From: Variovorax sp. RA8
GTDB lineage: Bacteria; Pseudomonadota; Gammaproteobacteria; Burkholderiales; Burkholderiaceae_C
Assembly (NCBI RefSeq): GCF_901827175.1
Contig: NZ_LR594664.1
Coordinates: 1 to 64,000 of the forward strand
Direction: 5' to 3'
DNA length: 64,000 nt
Shown here: positions 25,478 through 33,517 of the stretch, in pieces
Layout of the letters: the number at the start of each line of letters is the position of its first letter
Numbering within the stretch: the first letter of the stretch is position 1
Translations under genes and position numbers: made by a program
Notes under the pieces: generated by a model
Told to the model about the DNA's origin: nothing
The model's database searches: none
Seen by the model: only the letters and a program-made list of their open reading frames with translations

Positions 25478-25861
25478 ATGGAGTACCGCCTCAACTGCGG
25501 CCAGTACGTGCTGCACGCCAAGCGGCCCTTCAGCGCCGATCTGGAGCCCGTGGGGCCGCCACTGGATCAGATCTCCATCGCCATCGACACGGCCGAGGGC
25601 ACGTTGCAAAAGCATGGCCAGCCTGACCGGGTCGCCGCTTGGTACGCGAACACCAGCAAGAAGCTGCGCGACGCCGGCTGCGGCGAATGGGCCGACAACC
25701 TGGTCGTGGTCACCGGGCGCTTCCCGGTGGAAGAGGTCAACAAGTGCGTGGGCGCCATGTCCTACGCAGGCATTTTCTACAAGCGCCTGGTCGCCGGCGA
25801 GATCGAGGAGATGCCGTTCGCCGGCGAGCAGGTGGACGATGCGGCGCGACCGACCTGCTGA
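25478..25861 (+). CDS. Unknown 127-aa protein
   Basis: Start at ATG 25478, two bases after the previous stop, with GAGG upstream. No family recognised. A compact mixed alpha/beta protein: a beta-like start (MEYRLNCGQYVLHAKRPF), amphipathic helices (LQKHGQPDRVAAWYANTSKKL) and ADNLVVVTGRFPVEEVNKCV. It is probably translationally coupled to the preceding gene and is the last gene of this operon. Confidence 0.7.
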   Translation: MEYRLNCGQYVLHAKRPFSADLEPVGPPLDQISIAIDTAEGTLQKHGQPDRVAAWYANTSKKLRDAGCGEWADNLVVVTGRFPVEEVNKCVGAMSYAGIFYKRLVAGEIEEMPFAGEQVDDAARPTC

Positions 25862-25891
25862 TAAGCCGGGGGTACCGGCGAAAGCACCGAT

Positions 25892-27274
25892 CTAGGCTGC
25901 CAGTCGGTCCGAGGCGGCGTCTTGAGCCTCTCGCGCCGCGACGAACCGGTCCATGTCCGGCTTGCGCAGGCCGTATGCGGCCCCGACGAAGGGGTTCGAG
26001 ACACAGGCCTCCAGGATCTCCGTCACCCGATCGAAGAACGCCGATTCATCGGGCTGCTCCACGGACGATGGGACGGTGATCGGGCGGTGCTCCAGCACGA
26101 CAGAGCGAACAACCTGACGCAGCTGCCCGTCATAGCGCAGGTCGATCTCGTCCGGGTCGCGCGCCGCCTGGGTGATCGAGAAGCTCTCGAAGGAGCGTTG
26201 GCATGCCTGCACATAGACCTCGGTGAGGATCCGCGGGTCGCGCTGCTCGTAGACGGCGGCTAGGCCGACCTCCATCTCCTCCTTGTTCACGTCCAGCCAG
26301 CTGATCGGCAGGATCCCGCTGCGCAGGAGCGGGATGCTGGTGCAAAGGCGCGCGACGCGCTTGTTGCAATCGTGGAACGGCTGCAGATAGGGCAAGTGCA
26401 CCAACAGGAACAAGGACTGCTCGTACGGGTCCTTGATCTCGGCGGCCTTGCCGACGACTTGGCCGAACAGGCGCTTGATCTCGTCGGGGATCACCGGTGG
26501 GATGTAGCTGCTCGACCCGATCTTGACCGCCGTGTTGCGCAGCGCGCCCTGGTGCATCGGGTTGTTCAGTAGGCCGCTCGAGAGGATCGCGTGGATGCTG
26601 CGGATGTCGTACTCGTTGATCCCCACGTCTCCTTCCTGGGTCGGCTGGTGGATGCCTTCGACGATGAACTTGGCGGCCTGGAAGTGGTTCATGAGCACCT
26701 TACGGTCGACGGGGGCCATGTTGCTGATGGGCGTGTCGTCCTCGAAGAAGCTCTTGGTGGCCAGGTGACCGTAGTCGACCCCTTCCAGGCGACTGGATGC
26801 ATAGGAGAGGTCGGTCATGAAGCGGCGCATGTCCCGGTCCTGCCGCTCCCCGCGCTTCAGCGTGCCGGGCGCGCATGCCGCGTGCAGGCTCTCCAGTTCC
26901 CATGGCCGGAGATACTGGGTCTCATTGGGGACGTAGCTCTCCAGCATGCCGTGGTCGTAGGCGACATGAGGCCTGGACTTGGCATCGGTGGACAGATGCA
27001 TGTGCAGAGCGGCTCGCCGCAGGGCATCTGTGGGGATATAGAAGGCAGAGCGGCGGCTGCCGGCGTCAATCAGCTGCACGAGGCCTTCCTGGCCAAGCTG
27101 CTTCAGGCGACGCCAAACGGCCGTGCGCTCAAGGCCAACGTCAAGGTCCTGGATCGAGGCGCACCGCTCCATCAGCTCTCCGATGGTGATGCCGCCGTTG
27201 GCGCCTGCCAGACCGATGTGGTACGCCAGATCGCGCTTGTACGGATCGGTGATGTGCTTCAGATCGATGTGCAT
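25892..27274 (-). CDS. Fic-family protein with Gln in place of the catalytic His
   Basis: 460 aa. An N-terminal winged-helix-like part (to about residue 95) precedes the Fic fold. An inhibitory helix motif, SSRLEG at 160-165, matches [ST]xxxE[GN]. The core motif reads QPFHDCNKRVAR at 298-309 against the canonical HPFxxGNGRxxR. Phe, Asp, Asn and both Arg are kept, but the catalytic His is Gln298, one Gly is Cys303 and the other is Lys305. Fic enzymes transfer AMP or related groups to proteins. With this change normal AMPylation would not be expected, so it may be a regulator, a binding protein or use other chemistry. It is divergent from a HAD gene. Confidence 0.8.
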   Translation of the reverse strand: MHIDLKHITDPYKRDLAYHIGLAGANGGITIGELMERCASIQDLDVGLERTAVWRRLKQLGQEGLVQLIDAGSRRSAFYIPTDALRRAALHMHLSTDAKSRPHVAYDHGMLESYVPNETQYLRPWELESLHAACAPGTLKRGERQDRDMRRFMTDLSYASSRLEGVDYGHLATKSFFEDDTPISNMAPVDRKVLMNHFQAAKFIVEGIHQPTQEGDVGINEYDIRSIHAILSSGLLNNPMHQGALRNTAVKIGSSSYIPPVIPDEIKRLFGQVVGKAAEIKDPYEQSLFLLVHLPYLQPFHDCNKRVARLCTSIPLLRSGILPISWLDVNKEEMEVGLAAVYEQRDPRILTEVYVQACQRSFESFSITQAARDPDEIDLRYDGQLRQVVRSVVLEHRPITVPSSVEQPDESAFFDRVTEILEACVSNPFVGAAYGLRKPDMDRFVAAREAQDAASDRLAA

Positions 27275-27337
27275 GGTGCTTGCGTGGCTAGTCCGTGGTA
27301 GACCTATGCTACGAAAACACTACCCGTTTGCGTGCGA

Positions 27338-27380
27338 TTGTTGCGACTATTGTTTCGCGGCGCAACAATGACCGCAACAA
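27338..27380. repeat. Dispersed 43-bp palindromic element, copy 4
   Basis: Half-sites TTGTTGCG, ATTGTTTCG, CGCAACAAT and CGCAACAA with three-base spacers. It lies between the divergent Fic and HAD genes, where it could control either promoter. Confidence 0.82.
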
Positions 27381-27484
27381 AGGTGTCGTCCCGAAATCGC
27401 GAGAGGCTCAAACATTCTGTTTGATGCGGGCTGGCTTCGGGATAATCCGTCCGTATAGATGCAATTCTGCGAACGAATTAGTTG

Positions 27485-28084
27485 ATGATCATGCCGCCGC
27501 TCCAGTCCTACTGCCAAACGATTCTCTGTCTGGATTTCGACGGCGTTCTCCACCGGGCATCCGACGCGATCCACGTTGCGAACGGCCCGACCAGCGGCCC
27601 GCTGCTTGCCGTCCAAATGAAGGCCCAGGGCCGCCTCGTGTGGCTGGACCACCTGGTCGATGTGTTGGCCGAGCGGCCGGATGTGGCCATCCTCGTGCAT
27701 TCGACCTGGCGCAGGAAGTTCGACCAGGTGACGCTGGCGCACCTGCTGGGCGAGCTCGGCGATCGCGTCCTGCAGCCGCCGGGCTACTTCGTGGACCTGA
27801 GCGCGCCCGCGCCTGAGTTCATCCGGCAGTCGCTGGAGTGGGTCAACGAATCGCGTCGTGAGGCCCACGTGGCCGAGTTGACATTGGACGAGATCGTCGT
27901 GATCGATGACCGCCCGGAGTTCTTTGCAAGCGACGAGGGCGTGGCCTCCCGACTTCTGCTCTCGGACCCCAATCAAGGCCTGTCGGTAGCCCAGACGCGC
28001 GGCCGCTTGGCTGCAATGCTCGATGCGGCCCGAAGCGACCACTCGGCGCCCGAGCACGGCGCCGGCCCCATCTCGAAGTTCTGA
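27485..28084 (+). CDS. HAD-fold hydrolase-like protein
   Basis: 199 aa from ATG 27485 (a TTG at 27482 or ATG at 27491 are alternatives; no clear ribosome site decides). HAD motif I is LDFDGVLH with Asp17 and Asp19, then a motif-II-like LVHSTWRRKF and an acidic motif IV DEIVVIDDRPEFF. This set resembles small HAD proteins found beside nucleic-acid repair genes. Phosphatase activity on a nucleic acid or nucleotide is plausible; the substrate is unknown. A HerA-like ATPase gene follows 12 bp downstream and probably forms an operon with it. Confidence 0.75.
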   Translation: MIMPPLQSYCQTILCLDFDGVLHRASDAIHVANGPTSGPLLAVQMKAQGRLVWLDHLVDVLAERPDVAILVHSTWRRKFDQVTLAHLLGELGDRVLQPPGYFVDLSAPAPEFIRQSLEWVNESRREAHVAELTLDEIVVIDDRPEFFASDEGVASRLLLSDPNQGLSVAQTRGRLAAMLDAARSDHSAPEHGAGPISKF

Positions 28085-28096
28085 GGCGGCGACCCA

Positions 28097-29692
28097 GTGG
28101 CGATCTCCGCGATCTCGGCGGTCCCCGATGCCGGGTTCGCGCCGCGGACTTCCGCGGTTCGGCCGGTCCAGGCCGTGCACGCCGCAGCCTCGCCTGCGGT
28201 CATGCGCATCATCTTCGGCTTCGACGATACGCAGCTCCAGCGCGGCCAGCAGGTGCCTGTGGCGTGGTCCGAGGCGGATGCGGTCAACGGGCACATGCTG
28301 CTCGCCGGAAAGTCCGGCAGCGGCAAGACCTTCACGCTTCGGCGCATTGTTCGCCAGATCACCCGCGCGCAGCGCAGCGTCCGCGTGCACCTGATGGATG
28401 TGCATGGCGACCTCGAGCTCGACGACTGCTCGACCGTCATCTTCTCCGAGTCGACCCCCTACGGCATCAACCCGCTCAAGCTTTCGGCCAACCCGCACTA
28501 CGGTGGCGTGAGAAAGCGCATCCAGGCGTTCATCGAAATGGTGAACGACTCCAGCCGCACGCCGATGGGCGACCGCCAGGTGGCCTCGCTGCGCAACCTG
28601 CTGCAGGACCTTTACGCCATGCAAGGCTTCCGGGCTGACGACGCATCGACTTGGCACGAAGAGCAGGGCGCTGCGCCACCGGGCGACGGACGCATCTACC
28701 TGGACATTCCCTTCGAGGCGAAGGACGGCGCGAAGGACGCGGCCCGCGCGGCCGGCCTGACGCTCCAGTTCGATCGCGAGGCCAAGTGCTGGTGGACCGA
28801 TCGCCACGAGGGCCCGCTGGAGCGATATCCGCGCAAGCGCTTCGGCAAGCACTACCCATCTCTGGCGGACGCGGCCGCCTTCGCCAAGACCCGACTGCGG
28901 ACTCTGACGGCTGGAGGTGGAACGAAGTCGACCCGCCTGCTCGAAGAGCACAACAAGCGCGTGGTCGCCTGGCAGGCTAAGGCCAGGAAGTTCGCTGCAG
29001 GCCTGGGCAACGGAGAGGATGTCGAAGAGGCCCGGCAAGAGGTGGAGCGCGGTGTCGACGGCGTGATCGAGTCCTTCAGCGAGTACGTCGCGGGCATCGC
29101 CACCGGCAAGGAGCTCGATGCGCTGATCCGTTACGACACCATGGACACCATGCGCTCGATCGTGAATCGACTCGAGACCATCGTGGCCAGCGGCATCTAT
29201 CGCAGCGCCGAACCGCCTTTCGATGACGCCGCGCCGGTTTGGCGCTACAACCTAACCGCGCTGTCCAGCACCGAGCAGAAGATGTTCGTTTGGACCCGGC
29301 TCACCGAGATCTTCGAGAACGCACGCGAGCGCGGGATCGTGAAGGGCGCTGCCGAGCTGCGCGACGTGATTGTCGTGGACGAGGCTCACCAATTCTTCGC
29401 CGACAAGGACACCAACATCCTCGATCGACTCGCGAAGGAGGCCCGCAAATTTGGCGTGGCGCTGATCGCGGCGAGCCAGAGCCCCACCCACTTCTCCGAA
29501 GACTTCCTCGCGAATTGCGGCACGAAATGCCTGCTGGGCCTGGACTCCCTCTACTTCGATGGCACGGTGCGCAAGATGCGCATCGACAAGGAAGTGTTGA
29601 ATGCGGTGGTGCCCGGCAAGGTGGCCGCCATCCAGACCGCCGTGCGCGGCGAGCAGTCGCCGCAGTTCAAGCTGGTGCGGGTTTCGGGGTAG
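28097..29692 (+). CDS. HerA/VirB4-like ATPase with an inserted DUF5710-like domain
   Basis: 531 aa from GTG 28097, which has GAGG 10 bp upstream; ATG 28202 is an alternative. Walker A is GKSGSGKT at 71-78, an Asp-His-Gly HerA-type motif DVHGDLE lies at 101-107, Walker B VIVVDEAHQFF at 424-434, and ASQSP follows. These are typical of HerA/DUF87 and conjugation-type motor ATPases. Between them, residues about 200-245 (YLDIPFEAKDGAKDAA, then CWWTD) match the small DUF5710 fold, normally found in primase-like and plasmid proteins. The combination could couple DNA translocation to primer or ssDNA recognition. It pairs with the HAD gene upstream. Confidence 0.75.
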   Translation: MAISAISAVPDAGFAPRTSAVRPVQAVHAAASPAVMRIIFGFDDTQLQRGQQVPVAWSEADAVNGHMLLAGKSGSGKTFTLRRIVRQITRAQRSVRVHLMDVHGDLELDDCSTVIFSESTPYGINPLKLSANPHYGGVRKRIQAFIEMVNDSSRTPMGDRQVASLRNLLQDLYAMQGFRADDASTWHEEQGAAPPGDGRIYLDIPFEAKDGAKDAARAAGLTLQFDREAKCWWTDRHEGPLERYPRKRFGKHYPSLADAAAFAKTRLRTLTAGGGTKSTRLLEEHNKRVVAWQAKARKFAAGLGNGEDVEEARQEVERGVDGVIESFSEYVAGIATGKELDALIRYDTMDTMRSIVNRLETIVASGIYRSAEPPFDDAAPVWRYNLTALSSTEQKMFVWTRLTEIFENARERGIVKGAAELRDVIVVDEAHQFFADKDTNILDRLAKEARKFGVALIAASQSPTHFSEDFLANCGTKCLLGLDSLYFDGTVRKMRIDKEVLNAVVPGKVAAIQTAVRGEQSPQFKLVRVSG

Positions 29693-29694
29693 CT

Positions 29695-30411
29695 TCAGCG
29701 AGCGGCGACGAGCTTCGCCTGCTCTTCACGGAACTGCTTTGCGGCGTCTTTGCGCGCTTGGTTGAGTTCACCCCATGTCATCTTTCCACTGTAGACAGCG
29801 AGCGAAGCCTTCTCAAGTCTCGCCGCGTTGTCCTCAAGAAGTTGCGCGAATGCGGCGCCTCGCGCGCCGCCCATAGATCGGTATGCGCGTGCCGCTGTGG
29901 CCACTCGTTCGTTGTACTTCTGGCGCGACAGCAGGAGCGCGGCCCGCTGCGGCTCTGTGGCGTAAGTCGTGTCGGCCAAGTGCTCGAGGGTGATGCCCGA
30001 AACCTTGCACGGGCTCTTTGCCCAAAGCACCTGCAGAGCTGGGTCGGCGCATGAAGCCTCGGCTTGCCGCGAAGCCTCCCGGTCAACCTCGGCAAGTGGG
30101 TTCGGGGCAGCAGGCCCCGAGGACGGAAGGGGGCCCGCATTGGGGCTCTGCTGCTGAGTGCTCGGCTGGGTCAGGTACCAGCCCTTTGCATTCATGCACG
30201 AGCGGAAGAGATTGCCGTTGGTGACGACAGTGTTCGTCGCACTTCCCCCAAATTGGTTGACGACTGCGCCCCCGACGCGCTGCTGTGAGTCCTGCATGCA
30301 GGTGTATCGGTCGGTCGCAAAATCGCTTTGCGACGCGCCTGGCTTGACCCACACAGGTTGGGCGCAGCCGGCGGCAAAGACCGCCACGGCGGCGATGAGT
30401 ATGAAACGCAT
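29695..30411 (-). CDS. Unknown lipoprotein
   Basis: 238 aa from ATG 30411, chosen because AGAGG precedes it and the signal peptide begins there (MRFILIAAVAVFAAGC, lipobox Cys16). The mature protein has a Cys-containing N-terminal part (RYTCMQDSQQ and FRSCMNAKGWYL), a Pro/Gln linker and a charged helical C-terminus. No family assigned. It is convergent with the HerA-like ATPase gene, 2 bp apart. It lies downstream of the lytic transglycosylase gene on the same strand. Confidence 0.78.
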   Translation of the reverse strand: MRFILIAAVAVFAAGCAQPVWVKPGASQSDFATDRYTCMQDSQQRVGGAVVNQFGGSATNTVVTNGNLFRSCMNAKGWYLTQPSTQQQSPNAGPLPSSGPAAPNPLAEVDREASRQAEASCADPALQVLWAKSPCKVSGITLEHLADTTYATEPQRAALLLSRQKYNERVATAARAYRSMGGARGAAFAQLLEDNAARLEKASLAVYSGKMTWGELNQARKDAAKQFREEQAKLVAAR

Positions 30412-30502
30412 GGTGGCCTCTTGCTGTTGATCGTGAGCGGGCGGAATCGTACCGGTGTGCACCTGAGGCGACAACAGCGTTTGTCACTCCGGGGGAGGCT
30501 TT

Positions 30503-30556
30503 GGCCGGGCGCCTTGTTCCCGAGCGTTTCGAGTGAGGAGTTTTTCACGCCCGGCC
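30503..30556. other. Long-loop inverted repeat
   Basis: Nine-base perfect arms GGCCGGGCG and CGCCCGGCC with a 36-base loop, between the transglycosylase gene and the lipoprotein gene. It is next to copy 5 of the 43-bp element. Function unknown. Confidence 0.4.
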
Positions 30557-30567
30557 GAGAGACGTCA

Positions 30568-30610
30568 ATGTTGCGGTCTTTGTTGTGCAGCGAAACAATC
30601 CGCGCAACAA
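30568..30610. repeat. Dispersed 43-bp palindromic element, copy 5
   Basis: Half-sites ATGTTGCG, TTTGTTGTG, CGAAACAAT and CGCAACAA with three-base spacers; inner half-sites are diverged. It lies 10 bp beyond the stop of the lytic transglycosylase gene. Confidence 0.78.
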
Positions 30611-30619
30611 AGGGGACGG

Positions 30620-32326
30620 CTACGGGGCCTCGCGCTGCCCCGCCATCTCGCGCGTGCGCTGCTCGTGGAAGGCGGCGACGCGGCCCAGCACAGACGATGC
30701 GGTGCTCTTCCATTCGCTCATCGAGCCATCGAGCGCAGCTCGCGTTCGTTCGGGTGACGGGACCACGATCGCCTGTGCCGGTGCGTGAGGCTGCGCGTGT
30801 ACCGGCGATACGCCCCGTGTCTCGCGGGCACTGCCTGCGAGGATGAAGCGGTCCATCTCGGATGTCGAGGCGGCCCGAGGTGCCGCCGCCTCGGCGGACC
30901 GGCGAACCGGTGCAATTTGAGATGGCTTGCCATGGCGCGCCGCGGCGGCCAGGTTCACGGCCTGCCGCAGCGACGGCTTGGCGGCAGCGGCCTTTGCCGG
31001 AGCCGGGGCGGCTGCCGGGGCATGAGCCGTGGTGCTGGCTCGCGCGCGCGCTGAGGCCGCCACGGGAGCTGGCGCTGCTACCTTCGCAGCCGGTGCGGGT
31101 GTCGGCGCGCTGACCGTAGCCACGAGCGCCGACGGGACCGAGGCGGTATGCGCCATTCGTTCGGGTGCTATCGACTGGTCAATCGACTCCTGGAAATGGC
31201 GACGCGTCAGCGCCATCACGGCGTCGACGCGCTCGCTCGCCAGCGGATCCGCACGCTGCACGGTGTTGGCTGCCACGGCGATAGGTTGCCCGAGCTTCTG
31301 GGCCTGCGCCTGGTGCTGCTGATGGGTACGGTGCGCGACGTCATAGAGCGCGGCACCATAGGACATGCTGGCTGCATGGTTCTGCACGGCCTCGTATGAC
31401 CTGGTCTCCTGCTCATCAAGCGGCGCGCCGGTGAAGATCTTCTCCCGCAGGTTGCTGCTAACGTTGTAGGTGGCGGAGACAGCGACCATGCCCAGGTGCG
31501 GGTAGCGCTTCATGTTCGCCTGGCCTTCGGCGAGGAACTCAGCTGCCTTCTTGGCACCGCGCACCGGGTCGAGGTCTTTCGCGCCGGCGTGCTGCTGATC
31601 GATTTGGAAGAGGCCGTAGCTGGCCTTGGCGCCACTTTTGAAGACTTCGTCGATCGACTCGCCCTTGTTGAGCAGCGCGACGCCCTTGCGATCGAAGCCG
31701 ATCTGCGCGACGCCGCGGCTCTCTGTGTAGTAGGCGCCGGCGATGAGGCGGGGCTCGACGCGGATGCGCCGTTCCTTGTAGAGCTCGGCCGAGGCCTGGT
31801 CAGCCAGGCGCGCCACATCCCATGGATGCAACGTCCAGTGTGTCTCATTCTGCTTCGTGGCGTTGTTGAAGACGCGGGCCGCGATCGGGGCGAACTGACC
31901 ATAGGCCAGCACGGCGGTCTGCTCGGCCGATGGCATCTCGACCTTCGGGTCCTTTGGCAGGGGCACTGCGAGGGCAATCTCGGCCGCTGCTCGCGTGTCT
32001 GAAGGGACGGGTCGGCTCAGAATCTGCACGCGGGCCTGGTCGGTCTCGTGCATGGCCGGCGCGACGTGGATGGTGGGGGTCTGGGCGGGCTGCGTGGTGC
32101 TGGGCGTCTTCGCCGCGGGGGCGACCTGCTTCGCCTTGTGGCCGCGCGCCTGCATGTCCCCGATCACGTCGGCGATCTTCTGGGCGCCAGGGCCCATCAT
32201 GGCAGCCGTCGCCGCGACGCCGGAAGCGAACAGGGCCGCGGCCTTGAACAGCTTCGCGCCCTTGCCGCGGACCTCGACCTCTGCGACTGGTGCCGGCGTG
32301 CCGTTCTTCAGTTCTCCTTCAGTCAC
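30620..32326 (-). CDS. Membrane-anchored lytic-transglycosylase-like protein
   Basis: 568 aa. One N-terminal hydrophobic segment (LFKAAALFASGVAATAAMM) is followed by a linker and an SLT-like domain. The catalytic Glu is probably E202 in GAYYTESRG, followed by the typical SYGLFQID at 236-243 and VSATYN. The C-terminal 200 residues are Ala/Pro-rich and basic. Such enzymes open peptidoglycan locally for secretion systems such as conjugation machines. Downstream in the same direction is a lipoprotein gene; upstream is a small unknown gene, 6 bp away. Confidence 0.78.
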   Translation of the reverse strand: MTEGELKNGTPAPVAEVEVRGKGAKLFKAAALFASGVAATAAMMGPGAQKIADVIGDMQARGHKAKQVAPAAKTPSTTQPAQTPTIHVAPAMHETDQARVQILSRPVPSDTRAAAEIALAVPLPKDPKVEMPSAEQTAVLAYGQFAPIAARVFNNATKQNETHWTLHPWDVARLADQASAELYKERRIRVEPRLIAGAYYTESRGVAQIGFDRKGVALLNKGESIDEVFKSGAKASYGLFQIDQQHAGAKDLDPVRGAKKAAEFLAEGQANMKRYPHLGMVAVSATYNVSSNLREKIFTGAPLDEQETRSYEAVQNHAASMSYGAALYDVAHRTHQQHQAQAQKLGQPIAVAANTVQRADPLASERVDAVMALTRRHFQESIDQSIAPERMAHTASVPSALVATVSAPTPAPAAKVAAPAPVAASARARASTTAHAPAAAPAPAKAAAAKPSLRQAVNLAAAARHGKPSQIAPVRRSAEAAAPRAASTSEMDRFILAGSARETRGVSPVHAQPHAPAQAIVVPSPERTRAALDGSMSEWKSTASSVLGRVAAFHEQRTREMAGQREAP

Positions 32327-32332
32327 GCGGCC

Positions 32333-32629
32333 TCACCCCTTCATCCGCTCGGTGGCCACGGGCTCGCCGGAATCCTCGTCCAGCTCGGCGAAGACCAGGC
32401 CCTCGTCTGACAGGAGCTGCTGGATCACCGCCGGGGCGAGCGGCTCGGCATCGGAGCCCAGTTCCTCGGTGGTGCCGTCCTGGCCGGTGACGGTCAGGTG
32501 CGTGGCGTGCACCTCCACCTTGCTGAAGGGGAGGCGCCCGGCGCGGGGCAGGGCGCCGATGGCGAACTGGGCGGAATCGCCTTCGCCCAAACGGACGATG
32601 GCGATATCAGGAGATTCGGCTTGGGTCAT
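32333..32629 (-). CDS. Small unknown acidic protein
   Basis: 98 aa from ATG 32629 (ATG 32641 is also possible). No family recognised. Acidic and soluble, with VEVHATHLTVTGQDG and a final Met-Lys-Gly. It is 6 bp upstream of the transglycosylase gene and probably in its operon. Confidence 0.6.
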   Translation of the reverse strand: MTQAESPDIAIVRLGEGDSAQFAIGALPRAGRLPFSKVEVHATHLTVTGQDGTTEELGSDAEPLAPAVIQQLLSDEGLVFAELDEDSGEPVATERMKG

Positions 32630-32809
32630 GGGGCCTCGCATTGGTCAGGGCATCCCGCACGCGAGCTGGGAGCTACGAGGCAATGCTAGGCTGGAATTCG
32701 ACGTTCTCGGGGAATGTTTTGCGTGCGAATGGAGCTCGCTTGGAGCTCTTCTAGGAGGGCGTCCCCAGATTCCCGGCGGGTGCCTTCCTCCTTGGCATAC
32801 TCCCCGCCT

Positions 32810-33067
32810 ATGAACTCAAGAAGCTTGCCCGTTCTGGCCCTGGCGCTACTCCTCCTGCTTGTTGGCTGTAGGAGCTTGTCGGAGGTAAGCACGGCCGGCA
32901 AGTCGCCAGCTTGCGCATTGCAGTGTCGCGTCGACTCGGACGCGTGCCTGAGCGGCCCGTCGATGGAGCCGATCTTTCGGAACAATCGTTGCGTCGAGAG
33001 CTACCGCTCCTGTGTGAATGCGTGTCCTGCTGAGCCAGCGCGACGCTCATCGGCATTAGGCGCCTGA
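32810..33067 (+). CDS. Small Cys-rich lipoprotein
   Basis: 85 aa from ATG 32810, chosen because a lipoprotein signal (SLPVLALALLLLLVGC, lipobox Cys18) begins there; a longer frame to 32714 has no signal. The mature part holds five further Cys (ACALQCRVDSDACLSG, NRCVESYRSCVNACP), probably disulfide-bonded in the periplasm. Small lipoproteins on conjugative plasmids are often entry-exclusion or lysis proteins, but nothing here identifies the role. Its 3' end overlaps the convergent macro-like gene. Confidence 0.6.
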   Translation: MNSRSLPVLALALLLLLVGCRSLSEVSTAGKSPACALQCRVDSDACLSGPSMEPIFRNNRCVESYRSCVNACPAEPARRSSALGA

Positions 33068-33516
33068 ACCCCTCCACTAGCGACATTCCCTCCTTTTCTG
33101 CCCGCGCGGCTCGGAAAACGAATGGCGGGAACGTTGACGCGTCCAGCCAGGCCAGGGATATAAGCCAGGAACTCGTCTGGCAGCTGGCAGTTCGCTGGCG
33201 CGTTCTCGAACATCGGCGCGATTTCCGCGGGCCGGTAGCCGGCATGCCCGCATCCGATGGGCGTCACCTCGAACTGGAGCTCGGGCCGGCTTGCGGCGAA
33301 TGCGAGGAAGCGGTCGACGCCCGCGCGGATCTGCTCCAGCGGAAGGGTAAAGAGCACGCGATCCTGCCGCTGGCCTTTCGTGGGGATCGCGTACGAATTG
33401 CCCTGGAGGCCTTCACCTTGCCCGTAGATCGCGCCGCGCTGCTGACGTGCGAAGAGAGCCGCGCCCTTGCCGTGGCGCCCGTGAGTGTTGCTGCCGAAAA
33501 CAAAGACGGGTGCCAC
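33001..33516 (-). CDS. Macro-like phage/plasmid protein (A1S_2505-like)
   Basis: 171 aa from GTG 33516, which lies two bases after the stop of the preceding gene; longer frames are shadow sequence of that gene. The N-terminus APVFVFGSNTHGRHGKGAA and AIPTKG resemble a family of phage and plasmid proteins with a nucleotide- or ADP-ribose-binding P-loop-like turn rich in Gly. Then follow VTPIGCGHAGYRPAEIAPMF and PAIRFPS. A role in binding or removing ADP-ribose is possible by analogy to macro domains. It is translationally coupled to the DUF882 gene upstream. The 3' end overlaps the convergent lipoprotein gene. Confidence 0.7.
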   Translation of the reverse strand: MAPVFVFGSNTHGRHGKGAALFARQQRGAIYGQGEGLQGNSYAIPTKGQRQDRVLFTLPLEQIRAGVDRFLAFAASRPELQFEVTPIGCGHAGYRPAEIAPMFENAPANCQLPDEFLAYIPGLAGRVNVPAIRFPSRAGRKGGNVASGGVQAPNADERRAGSAGHAFTQER

Positions 33517-33517
33517 C

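Noticed and set aside
3822..30610. The 43-bp elements as integron attC sites
   Set aside because: They lack the RYYYAAC/GTTRRRY core boxes and the recombinase-like gene is not IntI-like in visible motifs.
3822..30610. The 43-bp elements as intrinsic terminators
   Set aside because: They have no T tract, and occur upstream of genes and between divergent genes as well as after genes.
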